Shown here: positions 1 to 8,826 of the stretch, in pieces
Layout: every line of letters begins with the position of its first letter
Numbering within the stretch: the first letter of the stretch is position 1
Source of the DNA: Planctomycetes bacterium B3_Pla
GTDB lineage: Bacteria > Planctomycetota > Phycisphaerae > Sedimentisphaerales > Anaerobacaceae
Length of the DNA stretch: 64,000 nt
Assembly: GCA_005223045.1 (NCBI GenBank)
Contig: NJBM01000004.1
Span: 124,001-188,000 of the forward strand
Direction: 5' to 3'
The notes under the pieces: generated by a model
Told to the model about the DNA's origin: nothing
Seen by the model: only the letters and a program-made list of their open reading frames with translations
Database searches by the model: none
Made by a program: the position numbers and the translations under genes

Positions 1-726
1 GGGGCTGAATTTGTCGGGCATTGAGATCGCTTGGCCTTCAACCTCCAAGAGGCCCACTCTGTGTAGCTTAGGTGCGTCTTTAACTCTTGCTGTTGCTGAC
101 AAGACAACTCGCAGATCTTCATCAATAGTTATCAATCCTCTGTCGAAAGCTCTGTCGTGAAATGCGCAGAGTGATAATCCATTGCTAGGATCCGCTCTCC
201 GCTTTTCGTCAATTGACCAAGGAACAATGTGGCTCGCATTGAGCATACTACATAACTGAATGTGGCAGACCGTACAGGAGTAGTTGTAGCTCGACAAAAC
301 TGCATCACGAAAGAAACTCTGGACTAAGCGCACGCGCGTGACTCTCCGGGCCTCGGTTGGTATGTCGGGTTCCAGAAGTGCTATATCGAGCTCATGATCT
401 CGATCTTCTTTCCCAAGCAATCTCGCCAACGATTGCTGACTTTCGAAGGCCAAACCTTCCCAATCATCGTGAAACTCTTGCCATACTTGTTCATCTCGTT
501 TGCTACTGTGCTGCAACCCTTTGACATTCCGTCCGCGATGAAATGGGTCCAGGCTGGCAAAATTAACCATCTTCATAGCTACGGCACTCGGAGTTCGGCC
601 TATCTTTGTTGCCATGTCGATGACGTCGGGATTTGTCTTGTGCATACGACCGAAGCAAGTCCTGCAGTACAGATTAAAAACTGCTATCGACTCGTCACGA
701 CTCCACTGCTTCCTCTTGTCCTGCAT
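1..726 (-). CDS. HNH endonuclease domain protein (3' end beyond window)
   Basis: An open frame runs from an ATG at 726 off the left edge without a stop, giving 242 visible residues. The C-terminal part carries an HNH_2-like zinc/HNH core: a CTVC pair near residue 148, ASHIVPW near 163 and LCAFHDRAFD near 186. This matches the putative restriction-type HNH nucleases. The N-terminal 130 residues include a segment (IGRTPSAVAMKM) typical of proteins with this architecture and may help recognise DNA. A GAGG lies just before the ATG. The gene is head-to-head with the Vsr-like gene, so a small DNA-cleavage or repair island is plausible. Its biological target cannot be told from the sequence. Confidence 0.8.
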   Translation of the reverse strand, partial: MQDKRKQWSRDESIAVFNLYCRTCFGRMHKTNPDVIDMATKIGRTPSAVAMKMVNFASLDPFHRGRNVKGLQHSSKRDEQVWQEFHDDWEGLAFESQQSLARLLGKEDRDHELDIALLEPDIPTEARRVTRVRLVQSFFRDAVLSSYNYSCTVCHIQLCSMLNASHIVPWSIDEKRRADPSNGLSLCAFHDRAFDRGLITIDEDLRVVLSATARVKDAPKLHRVGLLEVEGQAISMPDKFSP

Positions 727-951
727 AGCCTCGCTGCTCCACGCATGTTGTGATGGGAAAACTCTTACTGGTCAAATTGTCGCCCATCACGCGCGGCCCT
801 GCAAGGACTATTTTCAATCTCCGCCGAAATCTGATTGGCGGAAGTGCAACAGACCCGGCATTCTCGGGAATCAACGGAAAACCATGCTCACAGGGATGCT
901 CGCTAATCTCCAGTTCTTGATGAGTCCGCCAAAACCCAACGTTCCTTCGAC

Positions 952-1323
952 ATGTCTCGTATTCGGAGCAAGGATACCCGCCCGGAAATGGTTTTGCGCT
1001 CGTTTGTCCATCGCATGAGCTATCGCTATGCCCTTCATCGCAAGGACCTGCCAGGTCATCCCGACATCGTTCTGACCAGACATCGCAAAATAATATTTGT
1101 CCACGGCTGTTTCTGGCATATGCACAAGTGCCGTTATGGCAGGGTAACGCCTGCAACCAATGCCAAATTTTGGCAGTCAAAACGAGAAGGTAATGTAGCC
1201 AAAGACAAAAGGAATCTGCGAAAGCTGCGAAAGGACGGCTGGAAAGTCCTTGTAATATGGGAGTGTCAAACGCGACATCCGGAGAAAGTGTCAAAAAAAC
1301 TGGCACATTTCCTTTCTGCCTGA
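952..1323 (+). CDS. vsr: Vsr-type (very short patch repair) endonuclease, N-terminus apparently shortened
   Basis: The 123-residue product has the hallmark Vsr blocks: MSRIRSKDTRPE at the start, LHRKDLPGHPDIVL, KIIFVHGCFWHMHKC and GWKVLVIWEC. Vsr nicks 5' of T in T:G mismatches that arise by deamination of 5-methylcytosine. Family members usually begin about 10-15 residues earlier, with a QRSxxMS segment. That segment (AKTQRSFD) is present in frame just upstream, but no ATG, GTG or TTG lies between it and the in-frame stop at 904-906. Either translation starts at 952 with a poor ribosome site or the 5' end is damaged. No cytosine methylase is visible beside it, although the window edge is close. 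Confidence 0.85.
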   Translation: MSRIRSKDTRPEMVLRSFVHRMSYRYALHRKDLPGHPDIVLTRHRKIIFVHGCFWHMHKCRYGRVTPATNAKFWQSKREGNVAKDKRNLRKLRKDGWKVLVIWECQTRHPEKVSKKLAHFLSA

Positions 1324-1684
1324 CTGCAACGGCAGCAAGACCGGACATTTTCTCTTAGACAGGATCTACACGATTTACGGAGATTTTGTAGGGGCAACCC
1401 CCTCGGCAGGCTCGGGGCAGGCTCTATGTGGTTGCCCTTTGATCTTTACTGTCGTAACGCAATACGCAGTACGCAATACGCAATACGACTAAACAATCCG
1501 TGTTAATCAGTGTCATCTGTGGCCCCTGTAATTGACTATTTGCTATCCATTCGACCTTGCTCAGGACAGGTTTACTATTGACTATTTCTCTGCGTTCTCC
1601 GCGAACTCGGCGGTTAATTTGAAAAAACGAAACCAATTTGGGATTGCGATAGGTATTTGCCGGCGTTATAATTAGCCGAGTGTT
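1324..1684. other. gene-free stretch rich in dispersed short repeats
   Basis: No coding frame is convincing here. The stretch contains an imperfect GTAGGGGC palindrome (1388-1439), a run of CGCAATACGCAGTACG-type units (about 1447-1487), two ATTGACTATTT motifs (about 1533 and 1575) with a TCGACCTTGCTCAGGACAG-like sequence between them, and at 1614-1644 an inverted copy of the ATTGGnTTnGTTTTTTCAAA unit that is repeated at 33.4-33.8 kb and at 62.0 kb. These are the same families that recur in the other gene-free stretches of the window. Confidence 0.65.
1388..1439. repeat. GTAGGGGC imperfect palindrome
   Basis: The arms GTAGGGGCAACC (1388-1399) and GGTTGCCCTT (1430-1439) can pair with one mismatch around a 30-nt centre. 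It starts with the same GTAGGG as the nested palindromes at 34.1, 35.2 and 38.3 kb and is listed as a possible divergent member. Confidence 0.4.
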
Positions 1685-1758
1685 GTCCCCGTAGCTCAAT
1701 TGGATAGAGCGTTGGCCTCCGGAGCCAGAGGTTGAAGGTTCGAATCCTTCCGGGGATA
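1685..1758 (+). tRNA. tRNA-Arg (anticodon CCG)
   Basis: The 74 nt fold into a complete cloverleaf. The acceptor GTCCCCG pairs with CGGGGAT (1751-1757), followed by discriminator A at 1758. The D-arm is GCTC...GAGC, the anticodon stem is TTGGC/GCCAG around loop CTCCGGA with anticodon CCG, and the T-arm is GAAGG TTCGAAT CCTTC. It decodes the arginine codon CGG. CCA is not encoded. Confidence 0.95.
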
Positions 1759-1815
1759 TTTTCGCGAGTCGTATCTGCAATCGCGCACACATCGCACTGC
1801 GACAGCCAATTCTGC

Positions 1816-1844
1816 TTGACACTGCGCAAAGTCGGGAGTATCCT
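1816..1844 (+). promoter_or_regulatory. predicted sigma-70-type promoter for the pnt operon
   Basis: A consensus -35 TTGACA (1816-1821) is separated by 17 nt from TATCCT (1839-1844), about 90 nt upstream of pntAA. No other start signal of similar quality is visible between the tRNA and pntAA. Confidence 0.5.
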
Positions 1845-1933
1845 TCGCCGTTAAGATGGGTGTCGTGGTGCGTGAGCAGATAGCGGCTGCCGCGGGCCGA
1901 AGAGTAGTTCTCCGCTGAAAATCAGGAGTCTGA

Positions 1934-3067
1934 ATGAAGCTGTTCGTCCCTAAGGAAATGGATTCCGCAGAGACTCGCGTTCCGTTGCTGCCGACAGATG
2001 TCGGCAAACTGGTAAAACTCGGAGCGGAAGTCGAGGCTGAAGCCGGAATTGGCGAGTCTATCAATATTCCGGACCATGCGTACGAAAGCGCCGGGGCACA
2101 GATTTCCAACGACCGAGGGGTCTCGCTGTCCGGCACCGACATCGTGCTGCGCATAAGCGTGCCCGCCGGTGGCGATATCCGGAAACTTGGTCAGGGATGC
2201 GTCCATATCAGCTACATGGATCCGTTCAACAGTTTTGAAGTAGTCAAAGAGTTCGCCGCCCGGAAGGTCAGTGGTATCAGCCTCGAAATGATTCCGCGCA
2301 CGACCATCGCACAGAAAATGGACGTGTTGAGTTCGCAGGCGAATTTAGCAGGTTACATCGCAGTGGTTCTGGCCGCCCGGCGCCAGCAGAAGATATTTCC
2401 CATGATGATGACGCCTGCGGGCACTATTCCGCCGGCCCGCGTATTCGTCATCGGTGCAGGTGTAGCCGGCCTCCAGGCAATCGCCACGGCCAAACGACTG
2501 GGTGCGCGAGTTGACGCCTTCGACGTGCGCCCGGAAGCCCAGGAACAGATTTTGTCCCTGGGCGCAAAGCCGCTAAACATAGACCTCGGCGAGACAGGAA
2601 AAACCAAAGACGGCTACGCCAAACAGCTCACGAACGAACAGCTCGACAAGCAACGGGATGCGATGGCAAAGCAGTGCGCCCAGTCGGACGTAGTTATCAC
2701 GACGGCCAAGGTCTTCGGCAGAAAAGCGCCCCTGATAGTCACCAACAAGATGCTGGACGGCATGAAGCCCGGCAGCGTGGTGGTGGATCTTGCCGTGGAG
2801 ACCGGGGGTAACGTTGAAGCCTCCGAGCTTGCCAAAGAGGTCGAACGCAAAGGTGTGACAATCGTCGGATGGCCCGAACTGGAACGCCGCGCTGCGGTAC
2901 CTGCGAGCCAGATGTTTTCCAGCAACTTATACAACTTTATGGAGCACTTCTGGGACGAAGAGACAAAGAGTTTCAAGCTTGATCGAAACGACGAAATCAT
3001 CCAGGGCTGCCTTGTGACGCATGACGGCGAGATTGTTAATCAGGTGGTCAAGGCGGCAATCGGATAA
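1934..3067 (+). CDS. pntAA: NAD(P)+ transhydrogenase subunit alpha, part 1 (soluble NAD(H)-binding domain)
   Basis: The 377-residue protein is the soluble dI domain of proton-translocating transhydrogenase, which exchanges hydride between NADH and NADP+. It is alanine-dehydrogenase-like: KEMDSAETRVPLLP at the N-terminus, the nucleotide fold GAGVAGLQAIATAKRLGA near residue 175, and the family segment DVRPEAQEQILSLGAK. The length equals that of split PntAA proteins. The ATG at 1934 follows CAGGAG at good spacing. It is the first gene of a three-gene operon in which alpha is split into two polypeptides, the usual layout in alphaproteobacteria and planctomycetes. The role next to the TCA genes is probably NADPH supply or NADH/NADPH balance. 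Confidence 0.95.
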   Translation: MKLFVPKEMDSAETRVPLLPTDVGKLVKLGAEVEAEAGIGESINIPDHAYESAGAQISNDRGVSLSGTDIVLRISVPAGGDIRKLGQGCVHISYMDPFNSFEVVKEFAARKVSGISLEMIPRTTIAQKMDVLSSQANLAGYIAVVLAARRQQKIFPMMMTPAGTIPPARVFVIGAGVAGLQAIATAKRLGARVDAFDVRPEAQEQILSLGAKPLNIDLGETGKTKDGYAKQLTNEQLDKQRDAMAKQCAQSDVVITTAKVFGRKAPLIVTNKMLDGMKPGSVVVDLAVETGGNVEASELAKEVERKGVTIVGWPELERRAAVPASQMFSSNLYNFMEHFWDEETKSFKLDRNDEIIQGCLVTHDGEIVNQVVKAAIG

Positions 3068-3079
3068 AGGAGATTGGCT

Positions 3080-3394
3080 ATGGATTTGAATACTGAGACG
3101 ATGCCGTTATTGTTTTTTATTTTCGTGCTTGCTATGCTTCTCGGTGTCGAGCTTATCAGAAAGGTCCCTTCTCAGTTGCACACGCCGCTGATGTCTGGCT
3201 CGAACGCCATCTCCGGCATCACCATCGTCGGTGCGCTCATCGTCGCCGGGCGAGAGGGCGGTGGAACCGCCGTGACGGTGCTCGCGACTTTGGCGGTGGC
3301 GTTTGCCATGATCAACGTGGTGGGGGGGTACCTTGTCACCGACCGCATGTTAAAGATGTTCAAGGGCAAAGGCAAACAGGAGGCCAAACAGTGA
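3080..3394 (+). CDS. pntAB: NAD(P)+ transhydrogenase subunit alpha, part 2 (membrane helices)
   Basis: This small membrane subunit of about 104 residues has three hydrophobic segments. It includes the family sequence VELIRKVPSQLHTPLMSGSNAISGI, which is the start of the proton-channel domain (dII). An earlier TTG at 3074 is in frame, but it sits directly against the AAAGGAGA ribosome site (3067-3074), so the ATG at 3080 is the better start. The C-terminus is Lys-rich (FKGKGKQEAKQ) and overlaps pntB by four bases. Confidence 0.92.
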   Translation: MDLNTETMPLLFFIFVLAMLLGVELIRKVPSQLHTPLMSGSNAISGITIVGALIVAGREGGGTAVTVLATLAVAFAMINVVGGYLVTDRMLKMFKGKGKQEAKQ

Positions 3395-4794
3395 ATCTGG
3401 TACTTGTCAGGGGCCTCTGTTATATCGTCGCGTCGATTTTCTTCGTGTTCGGCTTGAAGATGCTCAGTTCGCCGACCACCGCTCGAAAAGGGAACATGGT
3501 CTCGTCCATCGGGATGTTGATCGCAATTGTCACTGCGCTTACGGCGATGACGGACATCAAGTGGGCCTGGATCATCGCCGGCGCCGGCGTTGGCTCGACC
3601 ATCGGCGCGTTGGCGGCACGATTAGTGAAGATGACATCAATGCCCCAGATGGTGGGCCTGTTCAACGGCTTCGGCGGCTTAGCCAGTCTATTGGTCGGCT
3701 GGTCGGAATTCCACGGTCGATGGGCGGATGCCGACGCGACCCGACTTTTCACTATGGTCGCCATCTTCCTTACGGTCCTGACAGGCGGCGTGACGTTTTC
3801 AGGCAGCCTGGTGGCGTTTGGAAAACTGGCCGGCATGGTGACCGGCAAGCCCATGCTGTACAAAGGACGCAATGCCGTCAATGCAGTCATTTTGATTGCA
3901 ATGGTGGCGTTGGGGATCTTCTTCTGTACTCAGAAAATCGCTCAAGTCGACGGGGCCGGGCTGTACATCGGATTTACGGGCATCATTATTCTTGCCCTAA
4001 TCCTTGGCGTGCTCAGCACCATCGGGATCGGCGGGGCGGATATGCCCGTTGTGATTTGTCTGCTGAACAGCTATTCCGGCCTGGCTGCGTGCGCAGCCGG
4101 ATTTGTTATTAACAACAACGTTTTGATTGTATCCGGCTCGCTGGTCGGCGCTTCGGGCCTTGTCCTTACGAGCATTATGTGCAAGGCCATGAACCGCTCA
4201 CTCACGAACGTTTTGTTCAGCGGTTTCGGTTCGGCTACCTCCGCCAAAGGCGCCGCCTACAAGGGTGAAGCCAAACCGGTCAGTGCCGAAGATGCGTACC
4301 TGATTCTGGAAGCGGCGAGCAGCGTGGTTTTCGTTCCGGGCTACGGCATGGCTGTCGCGCAGGCCCAGCACGTCGTCCGCGAGCTTGGCGACCTGCTGGC
4401 TGATAACGGGGCGGAGATCAAATACTGTATCCATCCGGTCGCAGGACGAATGCCGGGACACATGAACGTGCTTTTGGCCGAAGCGAACGTCCCGTACGAA
4501 CAGCTTGTCGAACCACAGGACGTGAATCCGACTATCGAGATCGTGGACGTGGCTATTGTCATCGGGGCAAACGATGTCGTCAATCCCGCCGCCCGCGAAG
4601 ACGAGAGCAGTCCGCTTTGGGGCATGCCGGTAATCAACGTGGATCATGCGAGAACCTGCATTGTGCTGAAACGAACTTTGAATCCGGGCTTTGCCGGTGT
4701 TGATAATCCGCTGTTCTTTAAGGAGAATACCCGGATGCTGTTCGGCGACGCCAAAGCATCGATCATGCTATTGGTCTCTGAGTTCAAGCATTAG
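3391..4794 (+). CDS. pntB: NAD(P)+ transhydrogenase subunit beta
   Basis: The 467-residue subunit joins the rest of the membrane domain (about residues 1-270, many Gly/Ala-rich helices) to the NADP(H)-binding dIII domain at the C-terminus. In dIII the segments VPGYGMAVAQAQHVVREL, HPVAGRMPGHMNVLLAEA and GANDVVNPAA are diagnostic. The start is GTG in the GTGA overlap with the pntAB stop, preceded by AGGAGG. The stop codon lies only four bases from the stop of the convergent gltA gene, so there is no room for a separate terminator. Confidence 0.95.
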   Translation: MNLVLVRGLCYIVASIFFVFGLKMLSSPTTARKGNMVSSIGMLIAIVTALTAMTDIKWAWIIAGAGVGSTIGALAARLVKMTSMPQMVGLFNGFGGLASLLVGWSEFHGRWADADATRLFTMVAIFLTVLTGGVTFSGSLVAFGKLAGMVTGKPMLYKGRNAVNAVILIAMVALGIFFCTQKIAQVDGAGLYIGFTGIIILALILGVLSTIGIGGADMPVVICLLNSYSGLAACAAGFVINNNVLIVSGSLVGASGLVLTSIMCKAMNRSLTNVLFSGFGSATSAKGAAYKGEAKPVSAEDAYLILEAASSVVFVPGYGMAVAQAQHVVRELGDLLADNGAEIKYCIHPVAGRMPGHMNVLLAEANVPYEQLVEPQDVNPTIEIVDVAIVIGANDVVNPAAREDESSPLWGMPVINVDHARTCIVLKRTLNPGFAGVDNPLFFKENTRMLFGDAKASIMLLVSEFKH

Positions 4795-4798
4795 AATC

Positions 4799-5950
4799 TT
4801 AGCTGCTCGGCCTCTTTTCGATAGGCACGTATGGCCTGGGAGTCGGACCCGCGAACAGCGCCTTAGGGCGAAAGATCCTGTTGTCCTTGCGCTGTTCGAG
4901 AATGTGGGCGAGCCATCCGGAACTCCTCGCCGCCGCAAAGAGAGGCGTGAACAAGTACCTGGGAATACCAAGCATTGTGTAAACGGCTCCCGAGAAGAAG
5001 TCAACGTTCGGGTAGATCGGCTTGCCCTTTTGCTCCATACGGGCACGGAAACTTCCTTCAAGATGTTTCAGGAACTCATATAATCTACGATCGCCTTTTT
5101 TTTGTGACAACTCCTCAAGCATTCCCTCCATCACGGTTGCCCGGGGATCTTTCGCTTTGTAAACACGGTGTCCCATGCCCATCACTTTGCGATGCTCATC
5201 CAGCGCCTTGTCAAGCCAGGATTCGATGTTTTCCTTTGTTCCAATTTCATCGACCGTATTCATGACACGCTCGTTTGCTCCGCCGTGCAGGAACCCGGCG
5301 AGAGCCCCGATGGCCGCCGAAATGCTGCAATAGCACGTCGAATAGGTCGAAGCCACGACGCGCGCGGTGAACGTAGATGCGTTGAAGCCGTGCTCGGCGT
5401 GCAGCAGCAGGCATGTGTCGAGAATGCGGCCTTCTTCCGCAGGCGGTTCTTCGCCGCGGAGTTGGTACAGGAAGTTCGCCCCCTGTGAAAGGTCCGGGCG
5501 CGATTCGACATAGTCTTTATCTTCCTTGAAGCGCTGATAGGTGGCGATCACTGTGGACATCTGAGCAACCTGGTGCAGGGTCCGGCGACAGTTGCAATCG
5601 GCCGAATGCCGAATCCGGTGCTCCACGGAACTGCTCAAATAAGAGATGACCGATTGCAGCAATTCCATCGGTGAGCCGGCCGGCGGAAAATCGCGAATCA
5701 TATTCAGAATCACAGGCGACAAATCCCGGCTCTGACGCATTCGCTGTGTAAAGTCCTTCAACTCCGGCTCGGAGGGCAACTTCTCGTAAAGCAAGAGATA
5801 GGTAGTTTCTTCAAAAGAAGAGTGTTGGGCGAGGTCTTCGATGGAGTACCCGCGGTAATAAAGCTTGCCGGCGGCGCCGTCGATCTGACAAATCTCCGAT
5901 TCGGCAGCGATGACACCCTCAAGTCCTCTTGCGTATTCGGTTTCTGTCAC
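4799..5950 (-). CDS. gltA: citrate synthase
   Basis: The product condenses acetyl-CoA and oxaloacetate to citrate. At 383 residues it is the short, Gram-positive/archaeal-like type (CitZ, also close to 2-methylcitrate synthase). The catalytic regions are visible: FLHGGANERVM, GMGHRVYKAKDPRA and the C-terminal DFFSGAVYTMLGIP...LFTPLFAAARSSGWLAHILEQ. The start is GTG at 5950 after AAAGGAG. It is the last gene of the sucA-sucB-lpd-gltA unit. A 2-methylcitrate synthase activity cannot be excluded by motif, but the TCA context favours citrate synthase. Confidence 0.93.
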   Translation of the reverse strand: MTETEYARGLEGVIAAESEICQIDGAAGKLYYRGYSIEDLAQHSSFEETTYLLLYEKLPSEPELKDFTQRMRQSRDLSPVILNMIRDFPPAGSPMELLQSVISYLSSSVEHRIRHSADCNCRRTLHQVAQMSTVIATYQRFKEDKDYVESRPDLSQGANFLYQLRGEEPPAEEGRILDTCLLLHAEHGFNASTFTARVVASTYSTCYCSISAAIGALAGFLHGGANERVMNTVDEIGTKENIESWLDKALDEHRKVMGMGHRVYKAKDPRATVMEGMLEELSQKKGDRRLYEFLKHLEGSFRARMEQKGKPIYPNVDFFSGAVYTMLGIPRYLFTPLFAAARSSGWLAHILEQRKDNRIFRPKALFAGPTPRPYVPIEKRPSS

Positions 5951-6031
5951 GATCTTCTCCTTTGTTGTATTGGCCTTGTCGTGATCTTTACAAAGTTCTC
6001 ACTTAGCATACGTTCTTCGCGGGTTTGTGTT

Positions 6032-7459
6032 TCACCATTTCTTCGGCACGGAGTGAAGCGACCGGCCACCGGCGGCCATCGCCGCCTCCATCACTACCTC
6101 CGACAGCGTCGGATGAGCGTGTACCGTTCGAGCGATATCCTCGGCGCTGCCGCCGAATTCCATGACCGCCACAGCCTCGGCAATAAGCTCGGATACACCG
6201 GGTCCTATCATGTGAACACCCAGGACGCGATCAGTGTTTTTGTCGGCCAGAATCTTCACAAGACCTTCACTGCTATCGCCGGCCAGCGCCCGCCCGTTGG
6301 CCCTGAAGTGGAAGACTCCGGCAGCATATTCGATTCTTGCTTCCCGCAGTTGCTCCTGCGTTTTTCCGACGACGGCCACCTCGGGCCACGTATAGACGAC
6401 TGCGGGGATCGCCTCATAGTTGACATGTCCCGGCTTGCCCGCGATGATCTCCGCCACCGCCGCCGCTTCGGCTTCGGCCTTGTGCGCCAACATCGGTCCG
6501 CCGATTACATCGCCTATGGCATATACCGACTTGACGTTGGTCATTGAGTTTTCGTCAACGAGGACGCATCCACTCTGCTGATCTACGGTCAGCCCGGTGT
6601 TTTCGAGTCCGAGGCCGGATGTACAGGGACGACGGCCTACTGCCACGAGGATTTTGTCCGCGGCCAGCTCGGTTGTCCGGCCGTCGGCGCCTTTCACCGT
6701 TACCCTGACGCGATCCTTCGCTTTCTCGCAATACTTGACGGACGATCCTGTCAGCACGTTGATGCCCTGTGTCGAGAGGCTTCGCTCCAGCAGGCGGCTG
6801 ATCTGAGTGTCGCAGCCCGGCAGTAACTGTATGAGAAGCTCCACAACGGTGACCTGGGCGCCGAGCCGGGCCCAGACGCTGGCCAGTTCGAGACCTACGG
6901 CGCCGCCGCCCACAACGACAAGCTTCTCAGGAACAGTATCGAAGGACAGCGCATCGGTCGAATCCACTATCAGTTCATGATCGAAGGGCAAACCCAGCAG
7001 CGGCGCAGGCACGCTGCCGGTCGCAAGCACAACGTTCTGTGCCTTGAGCACTTCACGTGTTTCTCCGCTGGTTTCAACTGCTACCTCATGCGGCGACTGT
7101 AGTGACCCTTGCCCCTGGAATGTCGCCACGTTGTTGGCCTTTAGCAGTGAGGTGACGCCCGATGTGAGTGTACCGACGATATTGTTTTTTCGGGCCATCA
7201 TTGCCGCCAAGTTCAGATGCACGTCCCTTATCACGATGCCGTGCCGGTCGGCATTTTTCGTGATCTCGGCGTACCTGTGGCTCGACTCCAGCAGCGCCTT
7301 TGAGGGAATGCATCCGACGTTGAGGCACGTGCCTCCGAACGTGTCACATTTCTCGATGAGTGCCGTGTTCAGTCCAAGCTGAGCGGCCCGGATAGCGGCA
7401 ACATAACCGCCCGGTCCGGCGCCAATTACAACAACGTCAAATTCTGTCTTTTTGTTCAT
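6032..7459 (-). CDS. lpdA: dihydrolipoyl dehydrogenase (E3)
   Basis: This 475-residue flavoprotein reoxidises the dihydrolipoyl arm of the 2-oxoglutarate dehydrogenase complex with NAD+. It shows the FAD motif VIGAGPGGYVAAIRAAQLG, the redox disulfide GGTCLNVGCIPSKALL, the NAD fold VVGGGAVGLELA and the C-terminal catalytic HAHPTLSE. The ATG at 7459 is chosen over an in-frame GTG at 7468, because that GTG is part of the ribosome site AAGGTGG. It follows sucB by 26 nt, so it is probably dedicated to this complex. Confidence 0.95.
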   Translation of the reverse strand: MNKKTEFDVVVIGAGPGGYVAAIRAAQLGLNTALIEKCDTFGGTCLNVGCIPSKALLESSHRYAEITKNADRHGIVIRDVHLNLAAMMARKNNIVGTLTSGVTSLLKANNVATFQGQGSLQSPHEVAVETSGETREVLKAQNVVLATGSVPAPLLGLPFDHELIVDSTDALSFDTVPEKLVVVGGGAVGLELASVWARLGAQVTVVELLIQLLPGCDTQISRLLERSLSTQGINVLTGSSVKYCEKAKDRVRVTVKGADGRTTELAADKILVAVGRRPCTSGLGLENTGLTVDQQSGCVLVDENSMTNVKSVYAIGDVIGGPMLAHKAEAEAAAVAEIIAGKPGHVNYEAIPAVVYTWPEVAVVGKTQEQLREARIEYAAGVFHFRANGRALAGDSSEGLVKILADKNTDRVLGVHMIGPGVSELIAEAVAVMEFGGSAEDIARTVHAHPTLSEVVMEAAMAAGGRSLHSVPKKW

Positions 7460-7485
7460 GCAAACCACCTTTTGTGCCGCACAAG

Positions 7486-8763
7486 CTATAGCTCCAGCAA
7501 CAGCTTGTCAGGCTCCTCAATAAAGTTCTTAATCCTTCCCAGAAATCCAACGGCGTCCCGCCCGTCAATCACGCGATGGTCATAGGTCAACGCAACGTAC
7601 ATCATCGGGCGAATCGTGATCTGGTCGTCGATAACGACGGGCCTTTTCTTGATTGCGTGCATTCCGAGGATCGCCGTCTGCGGAAAAGCCGGGATTGGCG
7701 TCGAAAGAAGCGAGCCGAATATACCGCCGTTGGTGATTGTGAACGTCCCGCCGGTCAGCTCGTCCGGCAGGAGTCTCTTATCACGGGCACGCTGTGCTAA
7801 AGAAGCAATCATAGCCTCAATTTCGGCGAAGTGAAGTTTGTCGGCGCCGCGGATGTTCGGGACTATCAGCCCCTCATCGATAGAGACGGCCACGCCGATA
7901 TCGTAGAAATACTTGTAGATGATGTCATCGCCGTCGATCTGCGTGTTGACGCATGGAAACTCTTTGAGCGCCTGACAACACGCCTTGACGAAGAACGACA
8001 TGAAACCGATCTTTATCCCATGCTCCTTCTCGAACGAGGCTTTGTAATGCGTCCGAATAGCAATGACCTTCTGCATGTCGATTTCGTTGAACGTTGTAAG
8101 ATAAGCCGAACTCTGCGTGGCCTTAACGAGGCGGTCAGCCGTCCTCTTGCGGATTCTCGACATTGGCGCGCGTTCGCTGCGACGCTGCCCGCCTGCCTGT
8201 TCCTCCACGGAGGCAACCGGATGTGCCGTAGTGGGCGGAGCCTTAACCGGCTCCGGCAGCGGAGGTGGGGGAGCAGGAGATGGCGCAGTTTCCGGTGGTG
8301 CAGCTTCATTTACCGCCGGGCCGGGCGAATCCTGTTGTCCTGCGGCACGAATCGCGTCTGCTTTGGTTATTCGGCCGTCCTTTCCGGTTCCCTGAATCGT
8401 TTCTGGATCGAGTTTATGCTCGGCAGCGATGCGTCTGACAGCCGGCGAGAGAACGGGTGAAGTATTTTCTTGAGCCTCGGCGGCGAAGGGTTCCGACGGT
8501 GCGGGCGCCGAAGACTGTGCCGCACCTTCGCTCTGGCCCAGCATGGCAACGGTTTGTCCTATTTCCACCTCGGTTCCCTCTGCAACCAGTACCTCGAGCG
8601 TCCCGGAACCCGTGGACGGAATCTCGAGCACGGCCTTGTCGGTCTCCAATTCGAAGAGGATGTCGCCGTCCTTAACGTGATCGCCGTTATGCTTGAGCCA
8701 CGATACCACAACACCGCTCGTGATCGATTCGCCGACCGATGGAACCTTAATTTCCTCTTTCAT
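7486..8763 (-). CDS. sucB: dihydrolipoyllysine-residue succinyltransferase (E2 of 2-oxoglutarate dehydrogenase)
   Basis: The 425-residue E2 has one lipoyl domain with the lysine in ELETDKAVLEIPS (near residue 43). A peripheral-subunit-binding domain (SPAVRRIAAEHKLD...GTGKDGRITKADA, about residues 107-142) and a Pro/Ala-rich linker follow. The catalytic acyltransferase domain ends in TYDHRVIDGRDAVGFL, with the active-site His and Asp. The start at 8763 lies nine bases after AGGAG, while the in-frame ATG at 8772 directly abuts that ribosome site. The chain after the catalytic domain and the link to sucA identify the succinyl rather than the acetyl enzyme. Confidence 0.94.
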   Translation of the reverse strand: MKEEIKVPSVGESITSGVVVSWLKHNGDHVKDGDILFELETDKAVLEIPSTGSGTLEVLVAEGTEVEIGQTVAMLGQSEGAAQSSAPAPSEPFAAEAQENTSPVLSPAVRRIAAEHKLDPETIQGTGKDGRITKADAIRAAGQQDSPGPAVNEAAPPETAPSPAPPPPLPEPVKAPPTTAHPVASVEEQAGGQRRSERAPMSRIRKRTADRLVKATQSSAYLTTFNEIDMQKVIAIRTHYKASFEKEHGIKIGFMSFFVKACCQALKEFPCVNTQIDGDDIIYKYFYDIGVAVSIDEGLIVPNIRGADKLHFAEIEAMIASLAQRARDKRLLPDELTGGTFTITNGGIFGSLLSTPIPAFPQTAILGMHAIKKRPVVIDDQITIRPMMYVALTYDHRVIDGRDAVGFLGRIKNFIEEPDKLLLEL

Positions 8764-8826
8764 TTCCAACATCTCCTGCTTATCTTGTTACCCGCTGCGT
8801 CCCGGACCGACGGCGAGCCGAAGGCT

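Noticed and set aside
1685..1758. tRNA-Arg as an attachment site of an integrated element
   Set aside because: No integrase gene and no second copy of the tRNA 3' end is seen in the window.
1424..2154. Several minus-strand frames crossing the tRNA-Arg gene (with sequences such as RIRTFNLWLRRPT)
   Set aside because: They are antisense readings of the tRNA and the pntAA 5' end, a well-known source of false proteins; no coding signal outside the tRNA.
4795..4798. Terminator between pntB and gltA
   Set aside because: Only four bases separate the stops and no hairpin was found; termination must occur inside the opposing gene or not at all.
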